Of a stretch of DNA of 64,000 nucleotides, positions 45,422 to 54,107 are shown piece by piece (positions within the stretch are counted from its first letter, which is position 1; every line of letters begins with the position of its first letter). The notes under the pieces are model-generated. The model saw only the letters and a program-made list of their open reading frames with translations, did not search any database and was not told the origin of the DNA. The position numbers were made by a program, and so were the translations under genes. The stretch is from Rhodoferax sp. WC2427 (GTDB lineage Bacteria > Pseudomonadota > Gammaproteobacteria > Burkholderiales > Burkholderiaceae_C): positions 310,001 through 374,000 of the forward strand of contig NZ_CP162006.1 in NCBI RefSeq assembly GCF_040822085.1. The letters are read 5' to 3'.

Positions 45422-47517
45422 GGATTCTGCGCGGCCCGGGCGGCGGCGGCATTGACTTGCGATTTCTGGGCGAATTCGGCGCGCAGCGCACGCAGCTTTT
45501 CGCGCGGATCCTCTTTGACCGTGGCCTGGTCCAGCCCCATCTCCTTGATGAAGCGGCTGGGCTGGGCGGCCACGGTTTCGCGGCCTTTTTTCTTCTTTTT
45601 GGTCCAGCTCACGGCCAGGCTGCGCTGGGCGCGGGTGATACCCACGTACATCAGGCGGCGCTCTTCCTGCAGGCGCTGGGTAATGTCATCGGCCACCACC
45701 TGCTGGCGGCCTTCGTCGTCGTCCAGCTTGAAGGGCAGCATGCCCTCGGTCACGCCCGCCAGCATCACGTGTGGCCATTCCAGCCCCTTGGAGGCGTGCA
45801 GGGTGGAGAGCGTCACCACGTCGGCATCCTTTTCGCGCTGGTTGATGGTGGACAGCAGGGCGATGGTCTGGGCCACTTCCAGCAGGCTCTTGGTTTCACG
45901 GATGGTGGTGGTGCCCGAATCTTCGTCGGTCTGGCCACCGGCGCGGGCGGCCATCCAGTCGCAAAACTCCAGCACATTGGTCCAGCGGGCGGCGGCCACC
46001 TTTTCGCTGTCTTCACCGTCGTACAGGTGCTTCTCGTAGTCGATGTCCTTGAGCCACTGCAGCATGAAGGCCAGCGAGTCTTCGGCGCCGATGGTGCGCC
46101 GGGCCTGGTATTCCAGATCCGTCACGTAGCGGCCAAATTCGTGCAGGCCGTCCAGCGCCTTGGCGGGCAGCAGCGCGCCCAGCGACGCGGTGAACAGCGA
46201 CTCGAACAGGCTCAGTTTGTACTGCGTGGCAAATTCGCCCAGCTTGCCCAGCGTCTGGTGGCCAATGCCGCGCTTGGGCGTGGTGATGCAGCGCAGAAAG
46301 GCCGGGTCGTCGTCGCTATTGATCCACAGGCGGAACCAGGCGCACAGGTCCTTGATCTCGGCCCGGTCAAAAAAGCCGGTGCCGCCGGACACCTTGTACG
46401 GAATCGCCGCTTTGCGCAGCGCCTTCTCAAAGGGCTTGGCCTGGTGGTTGGCGCGGTACAGGATGGCGAAGTGGCGAAACTCCTGGTACTGCGGCCCCTG
46501 CACCACCGCCGCCGTACCGGCGCGCAGGCTCTGGATGCGGGCCACGGCGCGCTCGGCCTCGTGCTCTTCGTTGTCGGCATCCACCACCCGCACCGGCTCA
46601 CCTTCGCCCAGCTCGCTGAACAGGGTTTTGGGGTACAGCTTGGGGTTGGGGCCGATCACATTGTTGGCCGCGCGCAGGATGGCGCTGGTGGAGCGGTAGT
46701 TTTGCTCCAGCGTGATGACTTTCAGCTGCGGAAAGTCGATGGGCAGCTTCTTCAGGTTGTCCAGTGTGGCGCCGCGCCAGCCGTAGATGGACTGGTCGTC
46801 GTCGCCCACGGCGGTGAAGTGCGCGCGTTCGCCCACCAGGTACTTCAGCACCTCGTACTGGGTGGCGTTGGTGTCCTGGTATTCATCGACCAGCACGTGG
46901 TTGAGCACGCGCTGCCACTTGGTGCGCACCTCTTCAAAGTCGCGCAGCAGGCGCAGCGGCAGGCTGATCAGGTCGTCAAAGTCCACGCTCTGGTAGGCGG
47001 TGAGGCGCTCTTCGTACAGCGCCATCACGCGGGCGGTAATGGCTTCGCTGTCGTCCGCGGCCTGGGCGGCGGCCTGCTCGGCGTTCAGCCCCATGTTTTT
47101 CCACTTGCTGATGGTCCACTGCCAGGTGCGCGCCGTGGCCACATCCACACTGCCACCGGCGTCTTTCAAAATGCCGGTCACGTCGTCGGCATCCAGGATG
47201 CTGAACTGGGGCTTCAGGCCCAGCAGCTTGCCGTCTTCGCGCACCATGCGCACGCCCAGGGCGTGGAAAGTGCTGACCACCACGTCCTTGGCATCGCGCC
47301 CGATCAGCGCCTTGGCCCGGTCGCGCATTTCCATCGCCGCCTTGTTGGTAAAGGTGATGGCCGCAATGCTCTTGGGCGGCACGCCGGATTCGATCAGCCG
47401 CCCGATCTTGTGCGTGATCACCCGCGTCTTGCCCGACCCCGCCCCCGCCAGCACCAGGCAAGGGCCGTGCAGGTAGTTCACAGCTTCTTGCTGGGCGGGG
47501 TTCATTCCGGCGGACAT
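45418..47517 (-). CDS. rep: ATP-dependent DNA helicase Rep
   Basis: 3'-5' SF1A helicase of about 699 aa that clears proteins ahead of replication forks. Motif I LAGAGSGKTRV, Ia TFTNKAAMEMR, II VDEYQDTN, III GDDDQSIYGWRGA, IV LEQNYRST, V/VI LHASKGLEW and YVGITRAQRSL. NPAQQEAVNYLHGPCLVLAG matches Rep rather than UvrD or PcrA. The start is taken at 47517 (MSAGMNPAQQ); a TTG at 47541 and an ATG at 47505 are alternatives. Basic C-terminal tail. Confidence 0.93.
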   Translation of the reverse strand: MSAGMNPAQQEAVNYLHGPCLVLAGAGSGKTRVITHKIGRLIESGVPPKSIAAITFTNKAAMEMRDRAKALIGRDAKDVVVSTFHALGVRMVREDGKLLGLKPQFSILDADDVTGILKDAGGSVDVATARTWQWTISKWKNMGLNAEQAAAQAADDSEAITARVMALYEERLTAYQSVDFDDLISLPLRLLRDFEEVRTKWQRVLNHVLVDEYQDTNATQYEVLKYLVGERAHFTAVGDDDQSIYGWRGATLDNLKKLPIDFPQLKVITLEQNYRSTSAILRAANNVIGPNPKLYPKTLFSELGEGEPVRVVDADNEEHEAERAVARIQSLRAGTAAVVQGPQYQEFRHFAILYRANHQAKPFEKALRKAAIPYKVSGGTGFFDRAEIKDLCAWFRLWINSDDDPAFLRCITTPKRGIGHQTLGKLGEFATQYKLSLFESLFTASLGALLPAKALDGLHEFGRYVTDLEYQARRTIGAEDSLAFMLQWLKDIDYEKHLYDGEDSEKVAAARWTNVLEFCDWMAARAGGQTDEDSGTTTIRETKSLLEVAQTIALLSTINQREKDADVVTLSTLHASKGLEWPHVMLAGVTEGMLPFKLDDDEGRQQVVADDITQRLQEERRLMYVGITRAQRSLAVSWTKKKKKGRETVAAQPSRFIKEMGLDQATVKEDPREKLRALRAEFAQKSQVNAAAARAAQNP

Positions 47518-47599
47518 GGTGTGGGGGGAGGCTTTAGACAAAGCGGTGGATCATACAGAGCGGGGCTGGCGGGGCGGGGTATGGGGTTATTTTTTGGAT

Positions 47600-47655
47600 G
47601 CAAAAAGTGCTGCCGGTGCTTATCCAATAAGCACAAGAAGCTATAAATTTAGTAG
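47600..47655. repeat. Dispersed palindromic element, copy 12
   Basis: GTGCTGCCGGTGCTTATCCA then ATAAGCACAAGAAGCTATAAA; the stem GTGCTTAT/ATAAGCAC is perfect. It lies in the gap between rep and the next upstream gene on the same strand. Confidence 0.6.
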
Positions 47656-47691
47656 TGGTGGTAAAGGCGCTACGGACGGTAGCCCAGTGGG

Positions 47692-48183
47692 CTACCGCGG
47701 CTTCGCAAACCCACCATCGGCCCACGCCACCGCCGTGCTGCGGTTCAGCTTGAAGCTGGCCGCCACCTTGACTTCCGCCAGGGTTTCGCCGCCGTCGTCT
47801 TGGGCACTCAACATCGCGTAGGGGTTGTCGTCGTCGGGCACGATGTCCAGGTTCACCGTGACGCGGCCTGCCTCGGCCGTCACGGTAATGCTCTGGTGCA
47901 GGGTGGCGTGGAGTTGCTGCTCGTGGCGGCGCACGAACTCGTTGGCGGTTTTGACCAGGGTGCTGAAGGCGTTTTGGTCCAGCGGCTTGGGGTTTTTCTT
48001 GTCGCGGCCCATGGTCCAGGGCCCCACCAGCGCGGGCTCGGGCTCGCCGTCTTTCACCATCGCCACCGCCCAGCCGTCGTCGTCTTCGTTCTTGATGACC
48101 CGCGCCGTCCAGCCGTCGCCGGTCCACAGGCGGGGTTCCTGGATTTTGGGGGTGTCTTCGGGGGTATCGGTCAAAGCAGTCAA
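47692..48183 (-). CDS. Conserved hypothetical protein
   Basis: 163 aa acidic cytoplasmic protein, rich in Asp/Glu (TGDGWTARVIKNEDDDGWAV; NLDIVPDDDNPYAMLSAQDD). No family recognised. Overlaps the MFS gene upstream by 4 bp, so it is translated with it. A long helix (NAFSTLVKTANEFVRRHEQQ) separates two beta-rich parts. Nothing suggests a catalytic site. Confidence 0.75.
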   Translation of the reverse strand: MTALTDTPEDTPKIQEPRLWTGDGWTARVIKNEDDDGWAVAMVKDGEPEPALVGPWTMGRDKKNPKPLDQNAFSTLVKTANEFVRRHEQQLHATLHQSITVTAEAGRVTVNLDIVPDDDNPYAMLSAQDDGGETLAEVKVAASFKLNRSTAVAWADGGFAKPR

Positions 48184-49382
48184 TCAGGGGGAGGGGGGCG
48201 CGATTTTAAAGGCCGCCAGGCCAGCACCAGCAGCGCCAGCCCACACAAGCCCGCCCCGGCGTAGAACGTGGCCGACGCGCCCAGCCGGTCCCACAGCAGC
48301 CCGGCCAACACGCTGGCCAGCAGCAGGGCCAGGCCGCTGGCCAGGTTGAAGAAGCCGTAGGCCGTGCCGCGCAGCGCGGGCGGGGCGGTGGCGGCCACCA
48401 TGGTGGCCAGCAGGCCCTGGGTGATGCCCATGTGCACGCCCCACAGGGCCACACCGGCCAGTACCACGCCCCAGTGGCTGCTATAGGCCAGTACCAGGTC
48501 GGCGGCCACCAGCACCACCAGGCCCAGCGCCAGCAGTTGTGTGTGGCCCATGCGGTCCGACAGCTTGCCAAACGGGTAGGCCGAGGCGGCGTAGACGATA
48601 TTCATGGCCACCATCACCAGCGGCACCAGGGCCAGGGGCATGCCGCCCTGCTGCGCCCGCAGCACCAGAAACGCCTCGCTGAAGCGCGCCAGCGTGAACA
48701 CCGCGCCCAGGCCCACTACCCACCAGTAGGCCGGGCCCAGGCTGCGCAGGTTGTGCCGGGTGATGGGGTTGCTGCGCTGGGCTCCTGCCTGCGCGGGCGG
48801 CTCGTGCAGGCCGAAAAACAGCAGCGCCACCGCCAGCAGGCCCGGCACCACCGCCACCCAGAACACCGCCCGGAAGTCGTTGGCCCACAGCAGCATCAGC
48901 CCCACCGCCAGCAGCGGCCCGGCGAACGCACCCACCGTGTCCAGCGACTGGCGCAGGCCAAAGGCGGCACCGCGCAGGTGGGCGGGCGCGATGTCGGCCA
49001 CCAGCGCATCGCGGGGCGCGCCGCGGATGCCCTTGCCCACCCGGTCCAGCAGCCGGGCGGTGAGCACCATGCCCATGCCGGGCGCGATGGCAAACAGCGG
49101 CTTGGTCAGCGCGCCCAGGCCGTAGCCCAGCAGCGCCAGGCCCTTGCGGCGGCCCAGGTAGTCGCTCAGCGTGCCGGAAAACACCTTGACGATCAGCGCC
49201 GTGGCCTCGGCCAGCCCCTCGACCACGCCCACCAGCAAGGCGCTGGCCCCCAGCGTGGTCACCATGAACAGCGGCAGCAGGCTGTGCACCATCTCCGACG
49301 AGATGTCCATCAGCAGGCTCACAAACCCCAGCACCCAGATGCCACGGGGAATCTGGCGCAAAGTACTGTGGGATGGGGCCAT
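48180..49382 (-). CDS. MFS transporter
   Basis: 400 aa, 12 predicted helices. The motif A-like loop is SGTLSDYLGRRKGLALLGYG with a second half-repeat loop FGKLSDRMGHTQLL, and RLLDRVGKGIRGAPRDALVA is characteristic of a group of uncharacterised proteobacterial MFS permeases. Substrate unknown; drug or metabolite efflux is possible. Its stop overlaps the start of the small acidic protein downstream. Confidence 0.88.
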   Translation of the reverse strand: MAPSHSTLRQIPRGIWVLGFVSLLMDISSEMVHSLLPLFMVTTLGASALLVGVVEGLAEATALIVKVFSGTLSDYLGRRKGLALLGYGLGALTKPLFAIAPGMGMVLTARLLDRVGKGIRGAPRDALVADIAPAHLRGAAFGLRQSLDTVGAFAGPLLAVGLMLLWANDFRAVFWVAVVPGLLAVALLFFGLHEPPAQAGAQRSNPITRHNLRSLGPAYWWVVGLGAVFTLARFSEAFLVLRAQQGGMPLALVPLVMVAMNIVYAASAYPFGKLSDRMGHTQLLALGLVVLVAADLVLAYSSHWGVVLAGVALWGVHMGITQGLLATMVAATAPPALRGTAYGFFNLASGLALLLASVLAGLLWDRLGASATFYAGAGLCGLALLVLAWRPLKSRPPPPD

Positions 49383-49390
49383 GGTGGATG

Positions 49391-49452
49391 TATAAAAAAT
49401 AAGCCGCTTGTGCTGATGGGACGGGCGTAAGCAGCTACTGATTCAATAGCGT
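49391..49452. repeat. Dispersed palindromic element, copy 13
   Basis: AAAATAAGCCGCTTGTGCTG then ATGGGACGGGCGTAAGCAGC and TACTGATTCAATAGC. The right arm GCGTAAGCAGCTA is a clear reverse-orientation arm. It lies between FUSC and MFS genes on the same strand and reaches the FUSC stop. Confidence 0.55.
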
Positions 49453-51716
49453 CAGGCTTGTGCCTTGCGCTGTTGGGCCAGGCTGGCGGCCTGCTGCAAC
49501 TCGCGCGCCATGGCCGTGGCCAGGGTCAGCCGCCGCAGCAGCCAGGGGGTGAGGTCGTCCACCGCCGTGGGGTCGGGCCGGGGCTGGAAGGGCTGGGCGG
49601 CGGCGGAGGGCACCTCCTCATCTACCTTCACTTCCTGCCAGGCCGGGGCGGTTTCCTTTTTGGGCGCGGCGGTCAGCTCCAGGGTGATCTGCCGCGCTGC
49701 CTCTTGCAGCGCCGGGGTGGCCACGGCCATGTCGAGCTGGCTGCGGCGCAGCAACAGCAGCGACTTGATGGCCGTCAACTGCGCCAGCAACTGGTAGCTG
49801 CGCGCCTGCACTGCCTCCAGCGGGGCCAGCGGCGGGCGCACCTCGTCGGGTTCGGCCAGGCTGCGCTGGGTGGCCAGGGTCAGGGCCGACAGGCTGTCGT
49901 AGGCCTCGCGCCGCGCCAGCCGCCAGGGCAGGTCGGATGCCTGCGCGGGTTCGCCCAGCTCCAGCGCCAGCTTGGCGTGCTGCAGTTGCGCCTGCAGGCT
50001 GCGCCGCACCAGGCCCGGCAGCTGGCTGCGCTCCCAGGCGGGCAGCACGTAGCTGAACAGCCAGGCCAGGGCCGCGCCCAGCAGCGTGTCGCCCAGCCGT
50101 TCAAAAATCGCAAACGTGGGGGCCACGCCCACCAGCAACAGGTGCGCCTGCAGCAGCCCGGCCAGCGTGGCAAAAATGCAGGTGAACAGGTAGCGGCGCA
50201 GCGCAAACGCGTGGGCCAGCCCCATGCTCAGCGCAATCACCAAAAACAGTGTGCGCGCACCGGGGTGGGTGGCCAGCAGCGCCATTACCAGCACACAGCC
50301 CAGCAGCGTGCCCGCCACCCGCGCGTCGCGCCGCTGCAGCGTTTGCGCCAGGTTGCCGCGCATCACCACCACGATGGTGGTCAATATCCAGTATTTGTGC
50401 GCCGCCCAGGGCAGGTGCAGCGACACCAGGTAGCCCGCCGCCATGGCCAGCGTGGCCCGCAGCGCGTAGCGCAGGGTGGGCGCGCGCCAGCCCAGTTGCC
50501 CCAGCAGCGGTGCCCAGGCCCAGCGCGTGGGGCTCACAAACAGCTGCCACTGTGTGCGCACCGCCGCCAGCTCCGGGCTGGCATCGCCCCGCGCCAGCGC
50601 GGCCAAGTGCACGGCCTCGTCATTGATGTGGCCAATGCGGTCGGCCATGTTGTGCAGCAGCGCGCTGGTGTCTGGCGTGCCCACGGCCAGCGGCTCGGGC
50701 AGGGGTTGGGCCTCGGGCCGCAGCGGCAGCACCCCGGCCAGGGCGGCGCGCAGGTTGGCAATGGGTGCAATCGCCTGCATGCTGCGCCCCAGCAGCAGCG
50801 ACAGGCTCAGCGCCTCCAGTTGCTGGGCGGTGGTGTTGAGCACGTGCTGCAGCGCGGGCAGGGTGGCGCTGCTGCCGGGGTGCTGCAACAGTGTGTCCAG
50901 GTCCAGGTCGCAGGCCAGTTGGTGGTCGCGCGCCTCCAGCAGGCCCAGCAGCATGGCCGCCAGCCGCGTGCGCGCCGGGGTGGTGGGCGACTCCAGCACC
51001 ACGTCGCGGGTGCTTTGCAGATAGTCGGCAAAGGTGGCCTGCTGCTCCAGCATCCGGGCCAACAGCGCTTGCGGGTCGGCATGCGGCGCAAAACGCTGCG
51101 CCTGGGTGCGCAAAATCTGCGCAAAACTGTGCAGGCACTCGGCCAGCAACTGGGTGCGAAAACGGTTGTTCAGCCAGTGCGTGGTCAGCACGCCCCACAG
51201 CAGGTACAGCCCCGCCCCCAGCGCAAACCAGCCACCGTGCTCGGCAATCATCTCCAGCGACGCAGGGGGCGGGGCCGCCATGGAGAACAGCATGGAAAAC
51301 AGCAGCGCAAACGTGATCGGCCCGCCGCGCTTGCCCCAGGCCATCACCATCACCGCCAAAAACGTGCCCGCCACAATCACCACGCCCAGCAGCAGCACAT
51401 CGGCCCGCACTAGCTGCACCAGCATGAACAGCGGTATCCCCAGCAGCGGCGCAGGCAGCATCTGCATGAACTTGCGCCGCCGCGGCGCCGGCACGTCCGG
51501 CATGCTGGTCACCATCACCCCCAGCGCCGCACTCGACGCCCCCGCCAGCCCGGCGGATTCGAACACCAGCAGCATGATCACCACCAGGCCCAGGGTGACG
51601 CTGAGGCCGTTGGTGACGTACTGGCTCAGGGCGACGCGGAGGAAGCGGTCGGTGTGGGCGAGGAGGCGGTCGGCTAGGGTGGGCTTGGTGGGGGCTAGGG
51701 GGCGTGCTGGGGGCAT
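49452..51716 (-). CDS. FUSC family inner membrane protein (YccS/YhfK-like)
   Basis: 754 aa with two hydrophobic blocks (about residues 40-190 and 410-550) separated by and followed by long helical cytoplasmic regions, the FUSC/YccS layout. Hallmark stretches include the N-terminal SVTLGLVVIMLLVFESAGLA and the second membrane half ALRATLAMAAGYLVSLHLPW then AAHKYWILTTIVVVMRGNLA, with QRRDARVAGTLLGCVLVMAL. The family includes aryl-acid efflux components, but most members are uncharacterised. The start is at 51716; a TTG three codons upstream is less likely. It borders the AT-rich accessory stretch. Confidence 0.88.
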   Translation of the reverse strand: MPPARPLAPTKPTLADRLLAHTDRFLRVALSQYVTNGLSVTLGLVVIMLLVFESAGLAGASSAALGVMVTSMPDVPAPRRRKFMQMLPAPLLGIPLFMLVQLVRADVLLLGVVIVAGTFLAVMVMAWGKRGGPITFALLFSMLFSMAAPPPASLEMIAEHGGWFALGAGLYLLWGVLTTHWLNNRFRTQLLAECLHSFAQILRTQAQRFAPHADPQALLARMLEQQATFADYLQSTRDVVLESPTTPARTRLAAMLLGLLEARDHQLACDLDLDTLLQHPGSSATLPALQHVLNTTAQQLEALSLSLLLGRSMQAIAPIANLRAALAGVLPLRPEAQPLPEPLAVGTPDTSALLHNMADRIGHINDEAVHLAALARGDASPELAAVRTQWQLFVSPTRWAWAPLLGQLGWRAPTLRYALRATLAMAAGYLVSLHLPWAAHKYWILTTIVVVMRGNLAQTLQRRDARVAGTLLGCVLVMALLATHPGARTLFLVIALSMGLAHAFALRRYLFTCIFATLAGLLQAHLLLVGVAPTFAIFERLGDTLLGAALAWLFSYVLPAWERSQLPGLVRRSLQAQLQHAKLALELGEPAQASDLPWRLARREAYDSLSALTLATQRSLAEPDEVRPPLAPLEAVQARSYQLLAQLTAIKSLLLLRRSQLDMAVATPALQEAARQITLELTAAPKKETAPAWQEVKVDEEVPSAAAQPFQPRPDPTAVDDLTPWLLRRLTLATAMARELQQAASLAQQRKAQA

Positions 51717-51747
51717 GCGGGGCAATTTAGCAGAGTGGGGTGAGGGC

Positions 51748-51811
51748 GTGCATTTTGGCTATAGCAATTTAGGAGCTTCATGCATTTTGGGGATAGAGGT
51801 ATTAGGCGTTC
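51748..51811. repeat. Tandem imperfect 32-bp direct repeat upstream of the dCTP deaminase-like gene
   Basis: GTGCATTTTGGCTATAG and ATGCATTTTGGGGATAG begin two adjacent 32-bp units that end GAGCTTC and GCGTTC. About two-thirds of positions match by eye. It marks the left edge of the AT-rich segment and could be part of a promoter, an RNA gene or an insertion scar. Confidence 0.45.
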
Positions 51812-51930
51812 TTGGAGTTAGAGTGCAAAATGTAACGAAATATGTCATTATTAACTCGCTAAATTAGGGTTTTGTGGTAAGTGATGGTTTAGGTTTTATG
51901 AGTTCTGAAAAATAACACGATTGATTAAAA

Positions 51931-53685
51931 ATGAATTTCGATGAAAAATCTGATGACAAATTTATTGCGGCAGGAATTAATAAGGTTTTCGAGCATAGAA
52001 AAAATTATCTTGTTATTGGATTCACTGGGCGAACGGGAAGTGGCTGTTCGACTGCAGCTCAAGTTCTATCCACTAAGATTTTTTCTGGGCTGAGACTGCC
52101 AACAATTAAAAATCCGCCCATACACCATGAAGATCGAAAACTACGAATCGTGAAAATTTGGGCGGAAAAGCATTGGCAGCCTTTTGTGATAGTTGGTGTC
52201 ACTGCTTTAATACTTGCACTTGCTCTTGAGGAAGGGGTGGAGTCCTTTATCGGAATAATAAAGGAAATGGACGAAAAACATGATGTGAATGAGTTGCGAT
52301 TGAAGTTGTCTGATTTTGAGGTAAAAGTAAAAAAAGCTTTTTCTATCGCAAGAAATGTGCGTGACCAGTCTGATGATTTAAGTGATATTACGGAAGCGGT
52401 TTGGGTATTAACGGAGGGATCTAAAGAGGCACTTTCTGTTGTCAAGAGTGCATTTGGGGTCGGAAGTGCAACTTATACGAAGCTTTTTCAAAAGCTTGGA
52501 AATAATGTTCGGCGCTCCGGCTCACCAACTAGGGGGGATATAGATTCTGAAAAAATATTTACAATTCCGGAAACTATAGAGGTAACGATAAGACTAATCA
52601 GACGTTCATTTGAACTGAGCGGTGTGGAGCAAAAATATATTGCAATTGATGCACTCAGGCATCCGTATGAAATTAGATATTTACGAGAACGCATCTCGTC
52701 TTTTTATACCGTTGCAGTAAGCACAACAGAGCAAGAGCGGATTAGACGACTTCATAGTTTGCAGTTTACTGACACTGAAGTTAAAGATTTGGATGCGCTT
52801 GAGTATCCGAATGCTATTGCTAAAAGTAAAGATTACTCACATCTCGTAAAGCAGAATATCCAAGCGTGTTTGGAGTTGGCTGATATTTATATTTCGAATG
52901 CAGGTCATGGCGAGGAAAGTAAGCAAGAACTTTCTCGTCAGATTGTGCGTTATGTTGCACTAATGCAGCACCCGGGATTGATCACTCCAACAGCGGTTGA
53001 GAGATGCATGCAAGTGGCAATTGTTGCAAAAGTAAATTCTGGTTGTATATCTAGGCAAGTTGGTGCCGTTGTAACTGACTCTAGCTACTCCGTAAAAGCT
53101 ATTGGTTGGAATGACGTACCTCAAGGGCAAGTTCCATGTGTTTTGCGAAATGTTTCACATTTAACTCAGGGAAATTATGATGTCGATGCATACAGTGAAT
53201 ATGAAAGTACAACGCAGAAATTTAAAGATACTGTCGTAAAAACTTACGGATTTAATGAAAATATCGATAATTTTGAGGGAAGAAATCTAAGTTATTGTTT
53301 TAAATCTGCATACAATAAATTGGAGAATGTTGATAATCAAGTTCATACCCGATCTCTTCATGCCGAAGAAAATGCATTTCTTCAAATAGCAAAGTATGGT
53401 GGGCAGTCAATATTTGGAGGAAATCTATTTACTACCGCTAGCCCGTGTGAGTTGTGTGCAAAGAAGGCATATCAACTTGGCATTAAAAAAATATACTATA
53501 TTGATCCCTATGCGGGAATTGCTACAAATCATGTATTGGCTTCAGGTACGGCAAAGCCAGAGTTGAATTTATTTGAAGGCGCAATTGGAAAGTCTTATCA
53601 TGATTTATACCAGCCGGTAATGGCCTATAAGGACGAATTGCCTAAGCTTCTTGCAGGGGCTCGAGGTAGTAGGGATATTGATTAG
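51931..53685 (+). CDS. Anti-phage dCTP deaminase-like protein (P-loop plus zinc deaminase)
   Basis: 584 aa fusion of an N-terminal nucleotide-binding domain (Walker A GFTGRTGSGCST, residues 30-41) and a C-terminal cytidine-deaminase domain. Zinc site: H477-A-E479 in SLHAEENAF and C506/C509 in SPCELCAKK; CISRQVGAVVTD and AIGWNDVP are also typical of the dCMP deaminase fold. This architecture matches phage-defence dCTP/dCMP deaminases (AvcD-type), which deplete dCTP after infection. Unlike its neighbours it is strongly AT-rich with A/T-ending codons, indicating recent acquisition. An uncommon hydrophobic stretch WQPFVIVGVTALILALALEE lies near residues 87-106. Confidence 0.83.
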   Translation: MNFDEKSDDKFIAAGINKVFEHRKNYLVIGFTGRTGSGCSTAAQVLSTKIFSGLRLPTIKNPPIHHEDRKLRIVKIWAEKHWQPFVIVGVTALILALALEEGVESFIGIIKEMDEKHDVNELRLKLSDFEVKVKKAFSIARNVRDQSDDLSDITEAVWVLTEGSKEALSVVKSAFGVGSATYTKLFQKLGNNVRRSGSPTRGDIDSEKIFTIPETIEVTIRLIRRSFELSGVEQKYIAIDALRHPYEIRYLRERISSFYTVAVSTTEQERIRRLHSLQFTDTEVKDLDALEYPNAIAKSKDYSHLVKQNIQACLELADIYISNAGHGEESKQELSRQIVRYVALMQHPGLITPTAVERCMQVAIVAKVNSGCISRQVGAVVTDSSYSVKAIGWNDVPQGQVPCVLRNVSHLTQGNYDVDAYSEYESTTQKFKDTVVKTYGFNENIDNFEGRNLSYCFKSAYNKLENVDNQVHTRSLHAEENAFLQIAKYGGQSIFGGNLFTTASPCELCAKKAYQLGIKKIYYIDPYAGIATNHVLASGTAKPELNLFEGAIGKSYHDLYQPVMAYKDELPKLLAGARGSRDID

Positions 53686-53761
53686 TAATCAAAGCCAATG
53701 TCCTTCGAGTTGCGGCACATTTATTGAAAAATTGCACGTCGTGTGGTGCCTCGGCAAGGCC

Positions 53762-53920
53762 ATGCGCTATGTGGCGACTCTTCGCGACGGGTCGAACCAG
53801 AGCGGCCCATTCAGTCCCATGAAGTACAGCGTCACCACCAGCCATGAGGTGTACCTCTGCGACTGCAAGGAGTCCGCCTACAAGCCGCTATGCGACGGCA
53901 GCCACAACCAGCGGGTTTGA
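53762..53920 (+). CDS. Small CDGSH iron-sulfur domain protein
   Basis: 52 aa if started at 53762 (MRYVATLRDG). The C-terminal VYLCDCKESAYKPLCDGSHN has all four [2Fe-2S] ligands of the CDGSH type (Cys-x-Cys, Cys and His). It is shorter than most family members, so it may be truncated at the N-terminus by the insertion of the AT-rich segment just upstream; an in-frame extension to 53651 exists but is compositionally part of that segment. High-GC codon use resumes here. Redox or iron-related role is inferred from the family only. Confidence 0.65.
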   Translation: MRYVATLRDGSNQSGPFSPMKYSVTTSHEVYLCDCKESAYKPLCDGSHNQRV

Positions 53921-54004
53921 ATTCACCGAAGACCCACCCGGCTGGCGCGATGGCTCGGTGGGCTAGCTCTACCTACCCTACCTGCGCTCCCTGCCCAAGG
54001 CATG

Positions 54005-54060
54005 ACGCTACTTATTCAATAGCTGCTTGAGCGTATTCCACATGAGCTGCACGGCAATTG
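54005..54060. repeat. Dispersed palindromic element, copy 14
   Basis: CTACTTATTCAATAGCTGCT then TGAGCGTATTCCACATGAGC and TGCACGGCAATTG. Forward orientation with the ATTCAATAGCTGCTTGAGCG left half. It lies between the CDGSH gene and the YdeI-like gene. Confidence 0.5.
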
Positions 54061-54107
54061 GGCTCACAAAACTAGCGCATACACGCCCCTCGCGCTGACC
54101 GCAAATT

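Noticed and set aside
53921..54000. In-frame continuation FTEDPPGWRDGSVG after the CDGSH stop as part of a gene
   Set aside because: It has no start, is only 15 codons long and matches nothing I recognise; at most a gene remnant.
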